Positions 7,457 through 15,810 are shown, counted from the first letter of the stretch. The stretch: DNA of 64,000 nucleotides from Bradyrhizobiaceae bacterium (GCA_020544565.1 CP078014.1:3102016-3166015), one strand, 5' to 3'. Program-made: numbers and translations. The notes: generated by a model not told the origin, from the sequence alone.

Positions 7457-8749
7457 TCAGTCGAGCAGCACAAGGCCGCGCTCGGCGCGGGTGATCGCGG
7501 TGTAGAGCCAGCGCGCGCGATCTTCCGCCGTGCGGCCAAGACCGTCGTCGTAGATCACGATGTTGGGCCAAGACGAGCCTTGCGATTTGTGGCAGGTGAT
7601 CGCCCATCCCCAGACGCATTCGACGGTGGTGCGTTTCTTCTGATACTCGCGCCGCTCGCGGTCCGGATCCGGCGTGACATGGTCGAGGAACGGCCCCCGC
7701 CAGATCCGAAAGCGCTCGCCCTTGCCGGTAGCGCCGCCGCCGATCCGCTTGCCATCCTCCGACGTGATCGAGGCCGTGAACGCGATCTCGTCGCCGTCGT
7801 CCTTGATGTCGTCGAGGGTGACAAACATGCCGTTGACGAGGCCGACATCGTTGCGGTTCTTCAGGCAGATCAGCTTCTCGCCGGCACCGCCGGGAAACAC
7901 CGCGTCAAAACCGGCGGCCCGTTTCATGGCGACATTGAGTTGGACCCGCGTGGCGTTGCGGCCGCAGATCACCTGATCGGCCTTGAGAAGTTGCTCGGGT
8001 TCGACATCGGTGCGGCGCATCTTCCAGACAAAGTCGTCGTGGTGGCCGTGCGGGATCCACTTGCCCTCGCGCGCGAGGGTGGCAAGCCGCAGCACCGCGC
8101 TCTCGCCGGCCTGCCGGTGCACTTCGGTGAGCAGGACATCGGGGTTTGGCGTATCGAAGGCGCCTTCGCCCTTGACCGGCGGCAACTGGCCGGGATCGCC
8201 AAGCACAAGGGTGGGTTTGCCGAAGGCGAGCAGGTCACGCGCCATTTCCGCGCCAACCATCGAGACCTCGTCGAGCACCAGGAGCTTGCAATCGCGCACC
8301 GCCGATTCGGTGTTGAGCACAAACCGCGGCTTGTGCGCGTCCTTCAATCGAAGCTCGAGCGAACGCAGCCGTGCCTCCTCGAACAGCCGCTCTGCGACGC
8401 CGAGCCGGTTCAGCCCAGCGCGAATGTCGGCGGCTTCTTTTTCGAGCTTCTCGATCTCCTGAGGTGTCGGCTCCGAGACGCGGTAGACCAGTGAGTGGAT
8501 CGTCGAGGCCGGCGTGCCCTTGCGCGTCATCACCAGCGCGGCCTTACCGGTAAAGGCGGCGTAAAGCACTTCCCCAGGTTTGTCGGTCGACAGTCCCAGT
8601 TCTTCGATCGCGTATTTGACAATCGTGGACTTACCGACGCCGGCATAACCGAACACGCGGCAGACCTGCTGCTCCTTCGTGCGGTTGCAATACCAGTCCT
8701 TGATGGTGGCAATCGCGGCGCGTTGCTTGTCCGAAAGCGAGATCGTCAT
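7457..8749 (-). CDS. RecD-like ATP-dependent DNA helicase
   Basis: 430 residues of superfamily 1B helicase. Walker A is GYAGVGKST (about residue 42), Walker B LLVLDEVSMV, followed by GDPGQLPPV and the UvrD_C_2-type motif near the end (ITCHKSQGSSW, then LYTAITRAERG). It resembles the RecD2/Dda-like helicases carried by phages and mobile elements that unwind 5'->3'. ATG 8749 overlaps the nuclease TGA as ATGA; the primase follows after 10 bases. Together with the neighbouring RecB/Cas4-like nuclease it could form an end-processing pair. Confidence 0.9.
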   Translation of the reverse strand: MTISLSDKQRAAIATIKDWYCNRTKEQQVCRVFGYAGVGKSTIVKYAIEELGLSTDKPGEVLYAAFTGKAALVMTRKGTPASTIHSLVYRVSEPTPQEIEKLEKEAADIRAGLNRLGVAERLFEEARLRSLELRLKDAHKPRFVLNTESAVRDCKLLVLDEVSMVGAEMARDLLAFGKPTLVLGDPGQLPPVKGEGAFDTPNPDVLLTEVHRQAGESAVLRLATLAREGKWIPHGHHDDFVWKMRRTDVEPEQLLKADQVICGRNATRVQLNVAMKRAAGFDAVFPGGAGEKLICLKNRNDVGLVNGMFVTLDDIKDDGDEIAFTASITSEDGKRIGGGATGKGERFRIWRGPFLDHVTPDPDRERREYQKKRTTVECVWGWAITCHKSQGSSWPNIVIYDDGLGRTAEDRARWLYTAITRAERGLVLLD

Positions 8750-9522
8750 GCGTCCGCTCCGTTGGTGCGATGGCAGCGGCGGCGGTACGGGCAGAACCGG
8801 CAGACATAATGATCGGGGTCGTCGGCGATGCGTGGCAGCAGTTCGCGCGCCTCGACTGAACGAATGATCGTCACTGCGCGATCCGACAGCGCCTGCGCAT
8901 CGGCCTGATCAAACGCGATCAATTCGGGATAGAGCCGCATGGTGTCGCGGTTCAGCGCGACAAACAGCGTGTGCTCAATCGCCAGATAGGCCATATAGAT
9001 CTGGGCCTGCGCCCAATAGATCGGCTTCGATGCCTTGACCCCACGCTTGACGGTGTCCTGCCAGGACGTGGACGACAGCGCTTTATGTTCGAACAGGATT
9101 GGATAGGACACGCCAAGATCACGACCGCCAATGATCACGCCGTCGATGTGGCCGCGGAAGCGGCCATCGGCCGTGGCAAAGCCGAACTGCGATCCATCAC
9201 GCTTGTGGTTGCGCAGGTCGAAGCCGGCCAGTCTGAGCCAGCGAATGGTCATATCCTCGAAGCGGTGGCCGGCCTCGAACACGCGCAGGATTCGACCGTC
9301 GAACTCGGAGCCGATATCGACCGGCGTCCCGCCATATTCGAAGCAGAGCCGGCGCAGGCAGGGTTCGCCAATCCGTGACGCGCCGAGATAATCGCGCGGC
9401 GGCGCGGCATCACGCTCCGCCGTCAACGCAGCTTCCAGAATAGTGTCGAGCCGTGCCGCAAGCGCGGGGTCGATATTTTCCCGCCCATAAGCGAAGCCCG
9501 AACCGTGATTGAGGTCCATCAT
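8746..9522 (-). CDS. Cas4/RecB-like PD-(D/E)XK nuclease with probable Fe-S cluster
   Basis: 258 residues. The nuclease core shows GHIDGVI (metal-binding Asp) and FEHKAL (E-x-K). Cysteines lie as in Cas4/AddB exonucleases: GEPCLRRLC near residue 55 and a C-terminal CRFCPYRRRC, consistent with a 4Fe-4S cluster, although one more Cys than needed is present. Likely acts on single-stranded or free DNA ends. Start ATG 9522 (next codon also ATG) follows GAGGG; no CRISPR or cas genes are nearby, so it is a phage-type exonuclease rather than an adaptation protein. Overlaps the helicase gene by four bases. Confidence 0.85.
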   Translation of the reverse strand: MMDLNHGSGFAYGRENIDPALAARLDTILEAALTAERDAAPPRDYLGASRIGEPCLRRLCFEYGGTPVDIGSEFDGRILRVFEAGHRFEDMTIRWLRLAGFDLRNHKRDGSQFGFATADGRFRGHIDGVIIGGRDLGVSYPILFEHKALSSTSWQDTVKRGVKASKPIYWAQAQIYMAYLAIEHTLFVALNRDTMRLYPELIAFDQADAQALSDRAVTIIRSVEARELLPRIADDPDHYVCRFCPYRRRCHRTNGADA

Positions 9523-9532
9523 GGCGCCGCCC

Positions 9533-9877
9533 TCAAAATGGAATATCGTCGTTGAGCGCCAACCGCCCCATGGCATCGCGGAAGCCGTCGACGCAGGCCT
9601 CGATGATGCGATCGATCTCCGTGGCACTGCGTCCCTCGAACGCCTGCATCAGTCCGAGCTCGGCGATCACCTCGGCGAACGGTTGTCGCGCCGCCTTGAT
9701 GGCCTTGGTTTCGGTATCGGTCTTGTCGATCATTCCGTTCAACCTCTTGGCGATAGCGGCCCCCGCGTCCTGGCAACGACGCGAGCAGAAGGCGTAGGTC
9801 GGATGCAGGTCCGGCCGGAGCCGATGCGTGAAGAAGAAGCCGCGCGACGCCCGTCCACAGATTCGGCAAATCCTCAC
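9533..9877 (-). CDS. DUF6511 zinc-ribbon protein
   Basis: 114 residues from GTG 9877, which overlaps the preceding TGA as GTGA. A C4 zinc ribbon is visible at the N-terminus (CRICGRASRG then FCSRRCQ about 32 residues later), followed by a helical tail ending in DDIPF. This matches, from memory, the DUF6511 family that accompanies alphaproteobacterial phage replication genes. The longer open frame upstream is out of register with homology. Function unknown; a DNA or protein-binding accessory role is likely. Confidence 0.7.
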   Translation of the reverse strand: MRICRICGRASRGFFFTHRLRPDLHPTYAFCSRRCQDAGAAIAKRLNGMIDKTDTETKAIKAARQPFAEVIAELGLMQAFEGRSATEIDRIIEACVDGFRDAMGRLALNDDIPF

Positions 9878-10134
9878 CCGAGGAGCAGTGTCGATAGTCT
9901 CCGCGACCCGGATGCGTCGGGGGCCTGCGCGATCCGCTGCGACGCCAGCACGATCCAACGGCTGGTCGCGGCTTCGGCAATGGCCTGCAGCTCCGATGAG
10001 GTCAGGCTGCGGATCGGCCGTTCGAGACGCACCGAGCCTTCGAGCCATTCGCCAACGGCCTTTGCGCATTTGACTCTCACATGGTCAGCCCAGACATCAT
10101 CGGGATTGCGGTTCGGAGAATTGTGTGCGGCCAT
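9874..10134 (-). CDS. Hypothetical phage protein (86 aa)
   Basis: 86 residues starting MAAHNSPNRNPDDVW, three bases after the stop of the gene before it and overlapping the next start as GTGA, so it fits the operon. The middle (SLTSSELQAIAEAATSRWIVLASQRIA) is predicted helical with a conserved-looking Trp. No known domain is recognised. Coding assignment rests on the tight spacing and on the shadow frames having no better candidate. Confidence 0.6.
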   Translation of the reverse strand: MAAHNSPNRNPDDVWADHVRVKCAKAVGEWLEGSVRLERPIRSLTSSELQAIAEAATSRWIVLASQRIAQAPDASGSRRLSTLLLG

Positions 10135-10137
10135 GGC

Positions 10138-10926
10138 TCACTCGTTGAGCCAGGCAGGACCGGAGCGTTGCTGCGGAGTCGCCGCCGCCGCGGGGTTCGC
10201 TGCGGCGGGCTGCGTCTGTTGCCAGGCAGGTGCCGCGCCGGCGAAACCACCATTGTTTGTCGGTCCCGTCGCGGCCGCACGTGGCGGTGGAGCGCTCGCC
10301 GCTGCATGAGCCGCGCTCCCGCCCTGGCTACGCCACGCGGGCGCCGTATCGGCCGGCGTGGCCGTGGCCTTTGGCGCACGACGCGCGCCCGGGCGCGGCG
10401 GGACGTCCTCGCCCTTCATGACTTTCGCCCATTCCGGCAGATCTGGCGTGACGGCAATGTCGAGACGATTCTGCTCGCCATGACCGTCGCGGCCCTGTTC
10501 GACTTTGATTTTTGCGACAAACGTGATGCCATCGAGCGCTTTCAGGCCGGGCAAGGTCCGCTTCGCCTTGGCCTGCGGGCTCTCATCCGCTGGATCGATC
10601 CCCAGCGCGCTCTCAATCATGCCGCGGATGGTGCGCTTGGTGATCAGCCAGCCGAGCGAGACACCCTTCTCGTCGACCTTGCCGCCCGACACCGTCAACG
10701 CCTGCCAGAACTTGCGACGGAGGTGCGGGCCCTCGATCACCGTGAACTCGCAGTCGAGCATTGCGACGTCGGAGCCTGGCTGCATCGATGCCTTCAGGAG
10801 GCCGGCATCCATCGGCGTCGCGCCGTCGACACCGCCCGGCCTGATCGCCAGCGCAACCTTGGCGAATGCGCCGTCGGGAATGAGGTCGGAAGACCGCTGC
10901 GGCTCAGCGTCGTTAAGATCAAACAT
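10138..10926 (-). CDS. Phage single-strand-binding-like protein with disordered tail
   Basis: 262 residues from ATG 10926 (MFDLNDAEPQRSSDLIP). The N-terminal ~170 residues form a globular part (MLDCEFTVIEGPHLRRKFWQALTV; LDIAVTPDLPEWAKVM) similar to DUF669-like proteins that sit beside phage recombinases. The remainder is Pro/Ala/Gln rich and ends in PAWLNE, reminiscent of but not identical to the acidic tips of SSB proteins. Position just after the RecA-like ATPase supports a single-strand-DNA or recombination accessory role; that is inference. A longer frame reaching 11094 overlaps the ATPase gene and is rejected. Confidence 0.65.
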   Translation of the reverse strand: MFDLNDAEPQRSSDLIPDGAFAKVALAIRPGGVDGATPMDAGLLKASMQPGSDVAMLDCEFTVIEGPHLRRKFWQALTVSGGKVDEKGVSLGWLITKRTIRGMIESALGIDPADESPQAKAKRTLPGLKALDGITFVAKIKVEQGRDGHGEQNRLDIAVTPDLPEWAKVMKGEDVPPRPGARRAPKATATPADTAPAWRSQGGSAAHAAASAPPPRAAATGPTNNGGFAGAAPAWQQTQPAAANPAAAATPQQRSGPAWLNE

Positions 10927-10961
10927 GGCTGTGGTCCTTGCGTGAGAAACAAATGTCGAGA

Positions 10962-11810
10962 TCAGGAATTGCGGTATGCCGACCCGGCGCCGTTGACCTT
11001 GCTGAGCACACTCATGAGGTCGGGTGGTTCGCTCGGATCGAGTTGCCCGGAACGATCTTTCGCCGGCAGGCTCCAGGCATTGCCGGATTGGCAAACCAGG
11101 CGCCGCGTCGTCCCGCTGGCAGGGTTGTGGCGCCAGCTCTCGCCGTCAGCGTCGAACAACGAGAGCGTCATCACCTGATCGACGATGCCGGGCAGCTCAC
11201 GCGCGACCTTCCCGCCCTCCATCTGCGGCTGGAACGTCTCGCGGCCGAACTCGTCGACCACACGCTCCAGGATGCCGACGAAGATCACCGTGCGACCCGG
11301 CGCGTGCTGCAGGTGTTTGAGGAGCGAGATGGTTTCGCGCGCGAGCAATCCATAGGCGCCGCGCGTGTCCGGCTTGCCGGTGCGCTCGGAGAATGCCTCG
11401 GGCCGCGTCTTCGCCCAAGCCATTGCCTGCCGTGTCAGATCCGTGATCGAGTCGACGAACACATAGCGCTTGATCTCCAGCATGCGCGCCAGGTCGGGAT
11501 ACTCGGCGACAACATGCTGGTGGTGAGCGGCCGAGAAGAAGCCCTGGCTATCGGCGGCCGGATCGATGCCCCCGACCAGACAGGCGACGTCAGCCGCATC
11601 CTGGAATGAGCGCACCGGGATGGAATCGCCGCCCCAGCCTTGAAGCGACTTCATGCCGGCTTCGAGATCGATGACGACAGTCTCAGTTGGCGGAAGCGTT
11701 CGCGCCAGCGAGGTCTTGCCGGCACCGGCCGGCCCGAAGATCGCAACCGTGGCCTTGGCGTTGGCGACGGCGAGGCGTTCGTCGGCGGTGATGATACGCA
11801 GCGCCATCAC
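10962..11810 (-). CDS. RecA-like phage AAA ATPase (Sak4-type candidate)
   Basis: 282 residues with Walker A FGPAGAGKTSLAR close to the N-terminus (about 25-37) and Walker B-like RYVFVDSITDLT. The layout matches phage RecA-like core ATPases often called Sak4, which promote single-strand annealing or help SSB. It begins at ATG 11810, overlapping the HTH gene's TGA (ATGA), and is followed 35 bases later by the DNA-binding candidate, a common pairing in phages. The annealing activity is inferred from family and context. Confidence 0.8.
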   Translation of the reverse strand: MMALRIITADERLAVANAKATVAIFGPAGAGKTSLARTLPPTETVVIDLEAGMKSLQGWGGDSIPVRSFQDAADVACLVGGIDPAADSQGFFSAAHHQHVVAEYPDLARMLEIKRYVFVDSITDLTRQAMAWAKTRPEAFSERTGKPDTRGAYGLLARETISLLKHLQHAPGRTVIFVGILERVVDEFGRETFQPQMEGGKVARELPGIVDQVMTLSLFDADGESWRHNPASGTTRRLVCQSGNAWSLPAKDRSGQLDPSEPPDLMSVLSKVNGAGSAYRNS

Positions 11811-12025
11811 GCAGCCCTCGCCTGAGCGGGGACCGCGCCGGCCGTCGCCTCGAGATGAATGTTCGCGTGTTCGAACTGTTCGATATCCGCGAATCGGTAG
11901 GCGACCTTGCCTCCAAGCTTGAAATACACCGGCCCCTGACGCAGCCAGCGCCAGCGCTCGAGCGTGCGCGGCGACAGGCCCCAGCGCCGCGCCAGCTGCT
12001 TTTGATTGAGGAAGTGATCCGACAC
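11807..12025 (-). CDS. MerR/excisionase-type HTH protein
   Basis: 72 residues with an N-terminal winged-helix reading LNQKQLARRWGLSPRTLERWRW-, typical of HTH_17/AlpA-like excisionases and early regulators. It is the first gene of the leftward replication chain, so it may control that operon or assist excision. The gap to its right (12026-12217) is the divergent promoter region shared with the rightward nuclease-like gene. Confidence 0.8.
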   Translation of the reverse strand: MSDHFLNQKQLARRWGLSPRTLERWRWLRQGPVYFKLGGKVAYRFADIEQFEHANIHLEATAGAVPAQARAA

Positions 12026-12217
12026 TGTCTTCTCCCGGTCGCGAGAACCTGCGACCCGGACCTAATCACTTCTCGGAGCTGCGGGCCGTGGGAGCCGAAG
12101 ATGGATGCGGAGACGGATGAACCGTGGGATGACAGGTGGATCATGCAAGGATGGTGTGGGATCAACGAGTGACGAACGACCCCCGACAAGCGACGCGAAA
12201 ACATCAGGAGTGCGGCC

Positions 12218-12787
12218 ATGGCAAACGATGACGTCTTCACGCCGGGCGAGCTGGCGCTTCTCCAGGCAATTGTCAGGAAGGAAACAGCCCTGCGTGCGTT
12301 TCTTGCGGAGCAACAGATAGGCGATGCCGCGGGACCGCATGCATGGCTTGCCTATTTGATCCGAATTAAGGACACGCTCGGCAACATTAGCAATGATATC
12401 GGGTTTTTTGCGACGCTCTTGATTAAAGATTATCTCCGCGAGCGCTTTGACATCAGAGGCTTCGATGCCGGCGCCAAACCTCAAGGAGCTCCTGGAATTG
12501 ACGTCGAGGCGCGCACAGCCGATGGCCTTGTCGTCGTTGGAGAGCTAAAGACGACCAAACCTTACCAGCCGGGTTTCGGCGCTCAACAGCGCACGCAGAT
12601 TCTCAAAGACCTTGATCGACTGCAGAAAACGCCAGCCGACCATCGCATCATGTTCGTCACCGACCCCGATGCATACCAAACTCTCCTCGGAGGGTTCTTT
12701 GCTGTCCGCGCACCGGACATAGAGGTCGTCGACATAGTCACGAGGAGAAGCTCAAGAGCGGAGCCAGCGGTGCAACATTACACATAG
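12218..12787 (+). CDS. PD-(D/E)XK nuclease-like protein
   Basis: 189 residues. The central segment GIDVEART-...-VVVGELKTTKP has the spacing of a PD-(D/E)XK site (Asp, then E-x-K), as in restriction endonucleases. The N-terminal part is helical (LLQAIVRKETALRAFLAEQ). It is the only rightward gene in the first 15 kb, divergent from the replication operon, and its last 50 bases run into the tail of the convergent gene at 12738-13541. Could be a type II-like restriction or phage-exclusion protein. No partner methylase is adjacent, so the target and purpose are unknown. Confidence 0.6.
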   Translation: MANDDVFTPGELALLQAIVRKETALRAFLAEQQIGDAAGPHAWLAYLIRIKDTLGNISNDIGFFATLLIKDYLRERFDIRGFDAGAKPQGAPGIDVEARTADGLVVVGELKTTKPYQPGFGAQQRTQILKDLDRLQKTPADHRIMFVTDPDAYQTLLGGFFAVRAPDIEVVDIVTRRSSRAEPAVQHYT

Positions 12788-13541
12788 CGAGCCATAAGCG
12801 ACGATAGGCTCGATGCGATGGTCGTCGGGCCGGTCGCTCAGGAAGATTCAAACGATAATATCCGCGCCCATCAGAGACGATCAGTGTGCGCCAATTGCGC
12901 TTGGTTTTGAACAGATCAACCAATCGCAAGGTTTGGGCGTTGCAGTTGGCAAGCAGTTCCTTCCCATGACGCCATGGGTTATCGCTGCTCGCTGCCTGGT
13001 GGAGTTCGCGGACGATCGCCGCCTGTAGAATACCGAGCCGGAAAACCTCGCCATTCAGCACCACCTCGGCGTAGTTGTTGCGCTGGATGAATAAGGAGTC
13101 CGCTATAGGATCTTCGGATGGGGCTCTGGCATTCCCTGCAACCAGTCCATGCGCGTTTTCAAAGCGATCGCGCTCCGCGCGCGTGATGAGCAGGTCTTGC
13201 ACGCAAACGCCGATCGGATTCTCGTCTTCCGATAAATCGATGTAACCGTCCGCGCTATGAGGTTTGAACCTCACAATCTTGCCTGCCCCGGCGCGAAACA
13301 CCGGCCAGAGGTCGGACGACACAACCGGCTGTGGTCCATGAAGAATCCTCTCGGCCTCTGGTACTCGGAACACGCCTCGCTCGCTCACCTCGAACCGACC
13401 GGCGTCAACCCGCACGCCAATCGTCATGATGGCGACCTCGAGCAGACCATCGATCGTGTAACAGGCGAGATCTGGAATGGAGGCGTTCCACCGCTCAGCG
13501 ATCTCCGTCAGATGAAAATAGCTCTTCGGCGGCAAGCCCAT
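12738..13541 (-). CDS. Hypothetical protein with winged-helix-like segment
   Basis: 267 residues, no recognised family. The N-terminus (YFHLTEIAERWNASIPDLACYTIDG) resembles a helix-turn-helix of the kind found at the head of several phage and island proteins, and residues ~165-235 (FRLGILQAAIVRELHQAA-...-WRTLIVSDGRGYYRLNL) read as a second winged helix. The gene lies 33 bases downstream of the ImmA/IrrE gene in the same direction and may be in its operon. It ends inside the 3' end of the convergent nuclease-like gene. Tentatively a regulatory protein. Confidence 0.6.
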   Translation of the reverse strand: MGLPPKSYFHLTEIAERWNASIPDLACYTIDGLLEVAIMTIGVRVDAGRFEVSERGVFRVPEAERILHGPQPVVSSDLWPVFRAGAGKIVRFKPHSADGYIDLSEDENPIGVCVQDLLITRAERDRFENAHGLVAGNARAPSEDPIADSLFIQRNNYAEVVLNGEVFRLGILQAAIVRELHQAASSDNPWRHGKELLANCNAQTLRLVDLFKTKRNWRTLIVSDGRGYYRLNLPERPARRPSHRAYRRLWLAMCNVAPLAPLLSFSS

Positions 13542-13574
13542 TCTGCTCCTCCTGATCGGACCAGTTGGTCGTGA

Positions 13575-14333
13575 TTACTGCGCGCTGATCAGGCCATATT
13601 TGCGCAAACGGACTTGTGTGAAGGAGATCGAAACACCGAAAATCTCGGCGAGCTCAATCGCGAGCGTTTCGATTGCGTCGAAACCCGCTTTGGCGGCCTT
13701 GATGATGGGCAAAGCGTTCCCATGTCCCGCAGCAACCATGGGAATGCGCAGCGCGGCGGCTCTTTTGTGCATGTGACGGTGGAGAAGATGGCGCGGCGCC
13801 AGAAACGCCCCCATGAATTCGTTGGCGCGCCATTCCGGCCAATCGATTGCAAGCTTTAACTCCTCATCGCCGGCCACCCATTGCTGAAAATGCCGTGGCG
13901 GATCAGGCTCCGTGCGATCTGGAAGGGTGTGGGCACGCGCAATCCACGCCGGCGCGTCGAATATCGCATGACCGAGTTCGTGCACGCAGGTGCTGCGAGC
14001 CAGGTCGTCGCGATCCCCTATAACCTCGGCGTTGACATAGATCATGGCAGCCATCGGCCAGCTCTCGTCGTACTCGACGGCGCCCATAACGGGATTGCCC
14101 GCGTCATCGGTGACCGGCCGACCGAGCTCCCAATGCGCGTCGAAGCACAGACCGTTCACCGTGAGATTTCTGGACCGCGCAACGATGCGGGCGACGTCGA
14201 CCTTCGGTCGCTGTGTCGCGCCGCAGACCTGCAAGCGCGCGGCTTCACCGACCTGCCAGATTTCCTCCTTGCGCAATCGCTCTGGTTCGAGCGACGGCCG
14301 GACATGCGGATAGTTCAGGGTGAGCATTGACAA
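13575..14333 (-). CDS. ImmA/IrrE family metallo-endopeptidase
   Basis: 252 residues. A zinc-protease signature HELGH sits in STCVHELGHAIFDAP (about residue 119), matching the ImmA/IrrE family that cleaves phage or ICE repressors. The last ~40 residues (LAIELAEIFGVSISFTQVRLRKYGLI) fit the family's helical C-terminus. It follows the XRE regulator after 3 bases, forming the typical repressor/anti-repressor pair in which damage activates proteolysis of the repressor. The LexA box upstream of the pair supports a link to DNA damage. Confidence 0.9.
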   Translation of the reverse strand: MSMLTLNYPHVRPSLEPERLRKEEIWQVGEAARLQVCGATQRPKVDVARIVARSRNLTVNGLCFDAHWELGRPVTDDAGNPVMGAVEYDESWPMAAMIYVNAEVIGDRDDLARSTCVHELGHAIFDAPAWIARAHTLPDRTEPDPPRHFQQWVAGDEELKLAIDWPEWRANEFMGAFLAPRHLLHRHMHKRAAALRIPMVAAGHGNALPIIKAAKAGFDAIETLAIELAEIFGVSISFTQVRLRKYGLISAQ

Positions 14334-14336
14334 TCC

Positions 14337-14642
14337 TCAGCGTGAAAACCGACGGTAAAGGGCAAACACCTCAGCTGCTCGGCCCTGCAGATCCGGTGGA
14401 AGTCGGCGCGCGGCAGCGAATGCCTCGTCCTGCGAGACATGCAAAACCTTCGCGATGCGCCGGATCACCTCGTCCCGCGGTACTTTTTCGCGGTCGCGTT
14501 CGATCCGAGAAAGGTAGGGGATTGAGATCTCGAGCGCGGCCGCGACATCCAGAAGGGTCAGCCCGCGTTTGTTGCGATGTTCGCGGACGAACGCGCCAAA
14601 ACTGTCCGCGGCAGTCACAGGTGGATTTGTCGTTTTAGGCAA
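14337..14642 (-). CDS. XRE-family helix-turn-helix regulator
   Basis: 101 residues with a classic lambda-repressor-like HTH: FGAFVREHRNKRGLTLLDVA-, followed by SIPYLSRIERDREKVPRDE. The recognition helix and linker match Cro/CI-type proteins that partner ImmA/IrrE peptidases. Likely the element's repressor. Start ATG 14642 is 76 bases downstream of a GTTC-N7-GTTC box, so its own transcription may respond to LexA. The downstream peptidase gene begins after 3 bases. Confidence 0.9.
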   Translation of the reverse strand: MPKTTNPPVTAADSFGAFVREHRNKRGLTLLDVAAALEISIPYLSRIERDREKVPRDEVIRRIAKVLHVSQDEAFAAARRLPPDLQGRAAEVFALYRRFSR

Positions 14643-14717
14643 ATTGGAAAATCCTCATCACTTCCAGTGACATGCCCTCCCCGCGGACACTGCCTCGGCA
14701 CAACCACGTCATGTAAT

Positions 14718-14732
14718 GTTCTTATTATGTTC
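14718..14732. promoter_or_regulatory. LexA (SOS) box of alphaproteobacterial type
   Basis: Perfect GTTC-N7-GTTC (GTTC at 14718-14721 and 14729-14732), the direct-repeat operator used by alphaproteobacterial LexA. It lies 76 bases upstream of the XRE start and just past the end of the nuclease gene, so its likely target is the leftward XRE-ImmA transcript. Confidence 0.65.
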
Positions 14733-14790
14733 TCTTTGACGGTGGAGTCGAGTCAAATCTGGTTTGGCCAAGTTCGAAGCATGGAGGGTG

Positions 14791-15531
14791 CTATCGGGCG
14801 GCTCTTCGCCAACCCGCCGTTTGCGCTTCACTCTCGCTGCAGAACCAGCGCTCGCCTTGGCGCTCGCTGATTATCGTTCGGTCGTAGTCGCGCATCCCTG
14901 GCAAATGGTAGATGCGCTCACCGTGGCGATTGATGTTGCCCTTGATTGTACAGCCTGACACTGGGCTTGTGCTCACGGGCAAAGACGGCAGCAGTGTCGC
15001 CTGTGCGTCGGTCGGCACCGAAACCGATCCGAGAATCACGGTCTTGGGTCCGCGATGGCGCCAATCCCATGGCGCGATAAAGGCGCCCGCCCATAACCCG
15101 GCTCCGCGCTCACGGGCGCGGCGTTCTTCCGCGACATAGTCGTGCGAATAGCGGACGAAGGCCAGCGCCCAGCCCTCTGCCACCATTGCGGCATTGATGT
15201 CGCGCCCACCGGCCGCGCACGTCATCAGGCGCCGACCGTAGACATCGCTCGTAGCGCCGACACATTCGACCGGTCGGTCGCCGATCAATCGCTGCAGTGC
15301 CTCTCGTGAATTCAGACCACAGGCATAGGGTCGACGATCGCGGTCGATGCAGCGTTGATCGGTTTCCGGGGCGTCGATGCCATTCAGCCGCACCTTCGTT
15401 CCGGCAACGACAATGGTGTCGCCATCCGTAATGGTCGCTACCCCCGTCAGCATCTGCGCGGCGGCAACGCCCGCGGTTGCATGAAGTCCCAAAGCGGCAA
15501 TGATGGCGGTGGCGAACAAACGTGGGATCAT
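14791..15531 (-). CDS. Secreted thermonuclease (SNase-like)
   Basis: 246 residues from ATG 15531. A signal peptide (MIPRLFATAIIAALGLHATAG-, cleavage near AAAQ) precedes a staphylococcal-nuclease fold: ITDGDTIVVAGTKVRLNGIDAPETDQ, the family's calcium and catalytic region, then GRRLMTC. A C-terminal extension (CTIKGNINRHGERIYHLPG) is the small domain often fused to such nucleases. It should be exported and degrade nucleic acid. The upstream open frame to 16197 is spurious; residues before the signal peptide have no homology. The start codon is only 6 bases from a divergent ATG. Confidence 0.88.
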   Translation of the reverse strand: MIPRLFATAIIAALGLHATAGVAAAQMLTGVATITDGDTIVVAGTKVRLNGIDAPETDQRCIDRDRRPYACGLNSREALQRLIGDRPVECVGATSDVYGRRLMTCAAGGRDINAAMVAEGWALAFVRYSHDYVAEERRARERGAGLWAGAFIAPWDWRHRGPKTVILGSVSVPTDAQATLLPSLPVSTSPVSGCTIKGNINRHGERIYHLPGMRDYDRTIISERQGERWFCSESEAQTAGWRRAAR

Positions 15532-15540
15532 GACGTCATG
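15529..15540. promoter_or_regulatory. 12-bp palindrome CATGACGTCATG joining two divergent starts
   Basis: Perfect palindrome whose outer ATGs are the start codons of the leftward nuclease (15531) and the rightward 90-residue gene (15538). If both starts are right, each gene's ribosome site and promoter lie inside the other's coding sequence. A protein bound here would block both starts. Confidence 0.45.
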
Positions 15541-15810
15541 TTTTCCGCTATTTCGGGATGGATTGAAAGATACCGTGCAACAAAGCGTCTCGTCCGCGAC
15601 GATGCGCGGCGATTGATCGGACGTGATCCTGCCAGCGCCTATTACGATGCGCAACGCGCGGCCGCTCGCGCACGCGTGGCCGACGATCCGAAATCTTTCA
15701 TGCATTGGGCACGAGTGGCGGTTGAAGTCGCACGAATCAGCAATGCTCCGATGGATATCGAAGTCGTTAGACGTATCGTCGAGGAAGAGGAGCAACTGGC
15801 TCATCGTTGA
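15538..15810 (+). CDS. Hypothetical protein (90 aa)
   Basis: From ATG 15538 (MFSAISGWIERYRATKRLV). The remainder, RLIGRDPASAYYDAQRAAARARVADDPKSFMHW-, is a charged helical protein ending in an acidic stretch EEEEQLAHR; such small proteins occur in many Rhizobiales genomes, but I recall no function. The frame is open upstream from 15355, but that part is antisense to the nuclease signal peptide and is discarded. No strong Shine-Dalgarno is visible because the upstream region is the divergent gene. Confidence 0.55.
   Translation: MFSAISGWIERYRATKRLVRDDARRLIGRDPASAYYDAQRAAARARVADDPKSFMHWARVAVEVARISNAPMDIEVVRRIVEEEEQLAHR

Noticed and set aside
10081..11178. 365-codon plus-strand ORF in the replication block
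   Set aside because: Arg-rich antisense shadow of the RecA-like and DNA-binding genes.
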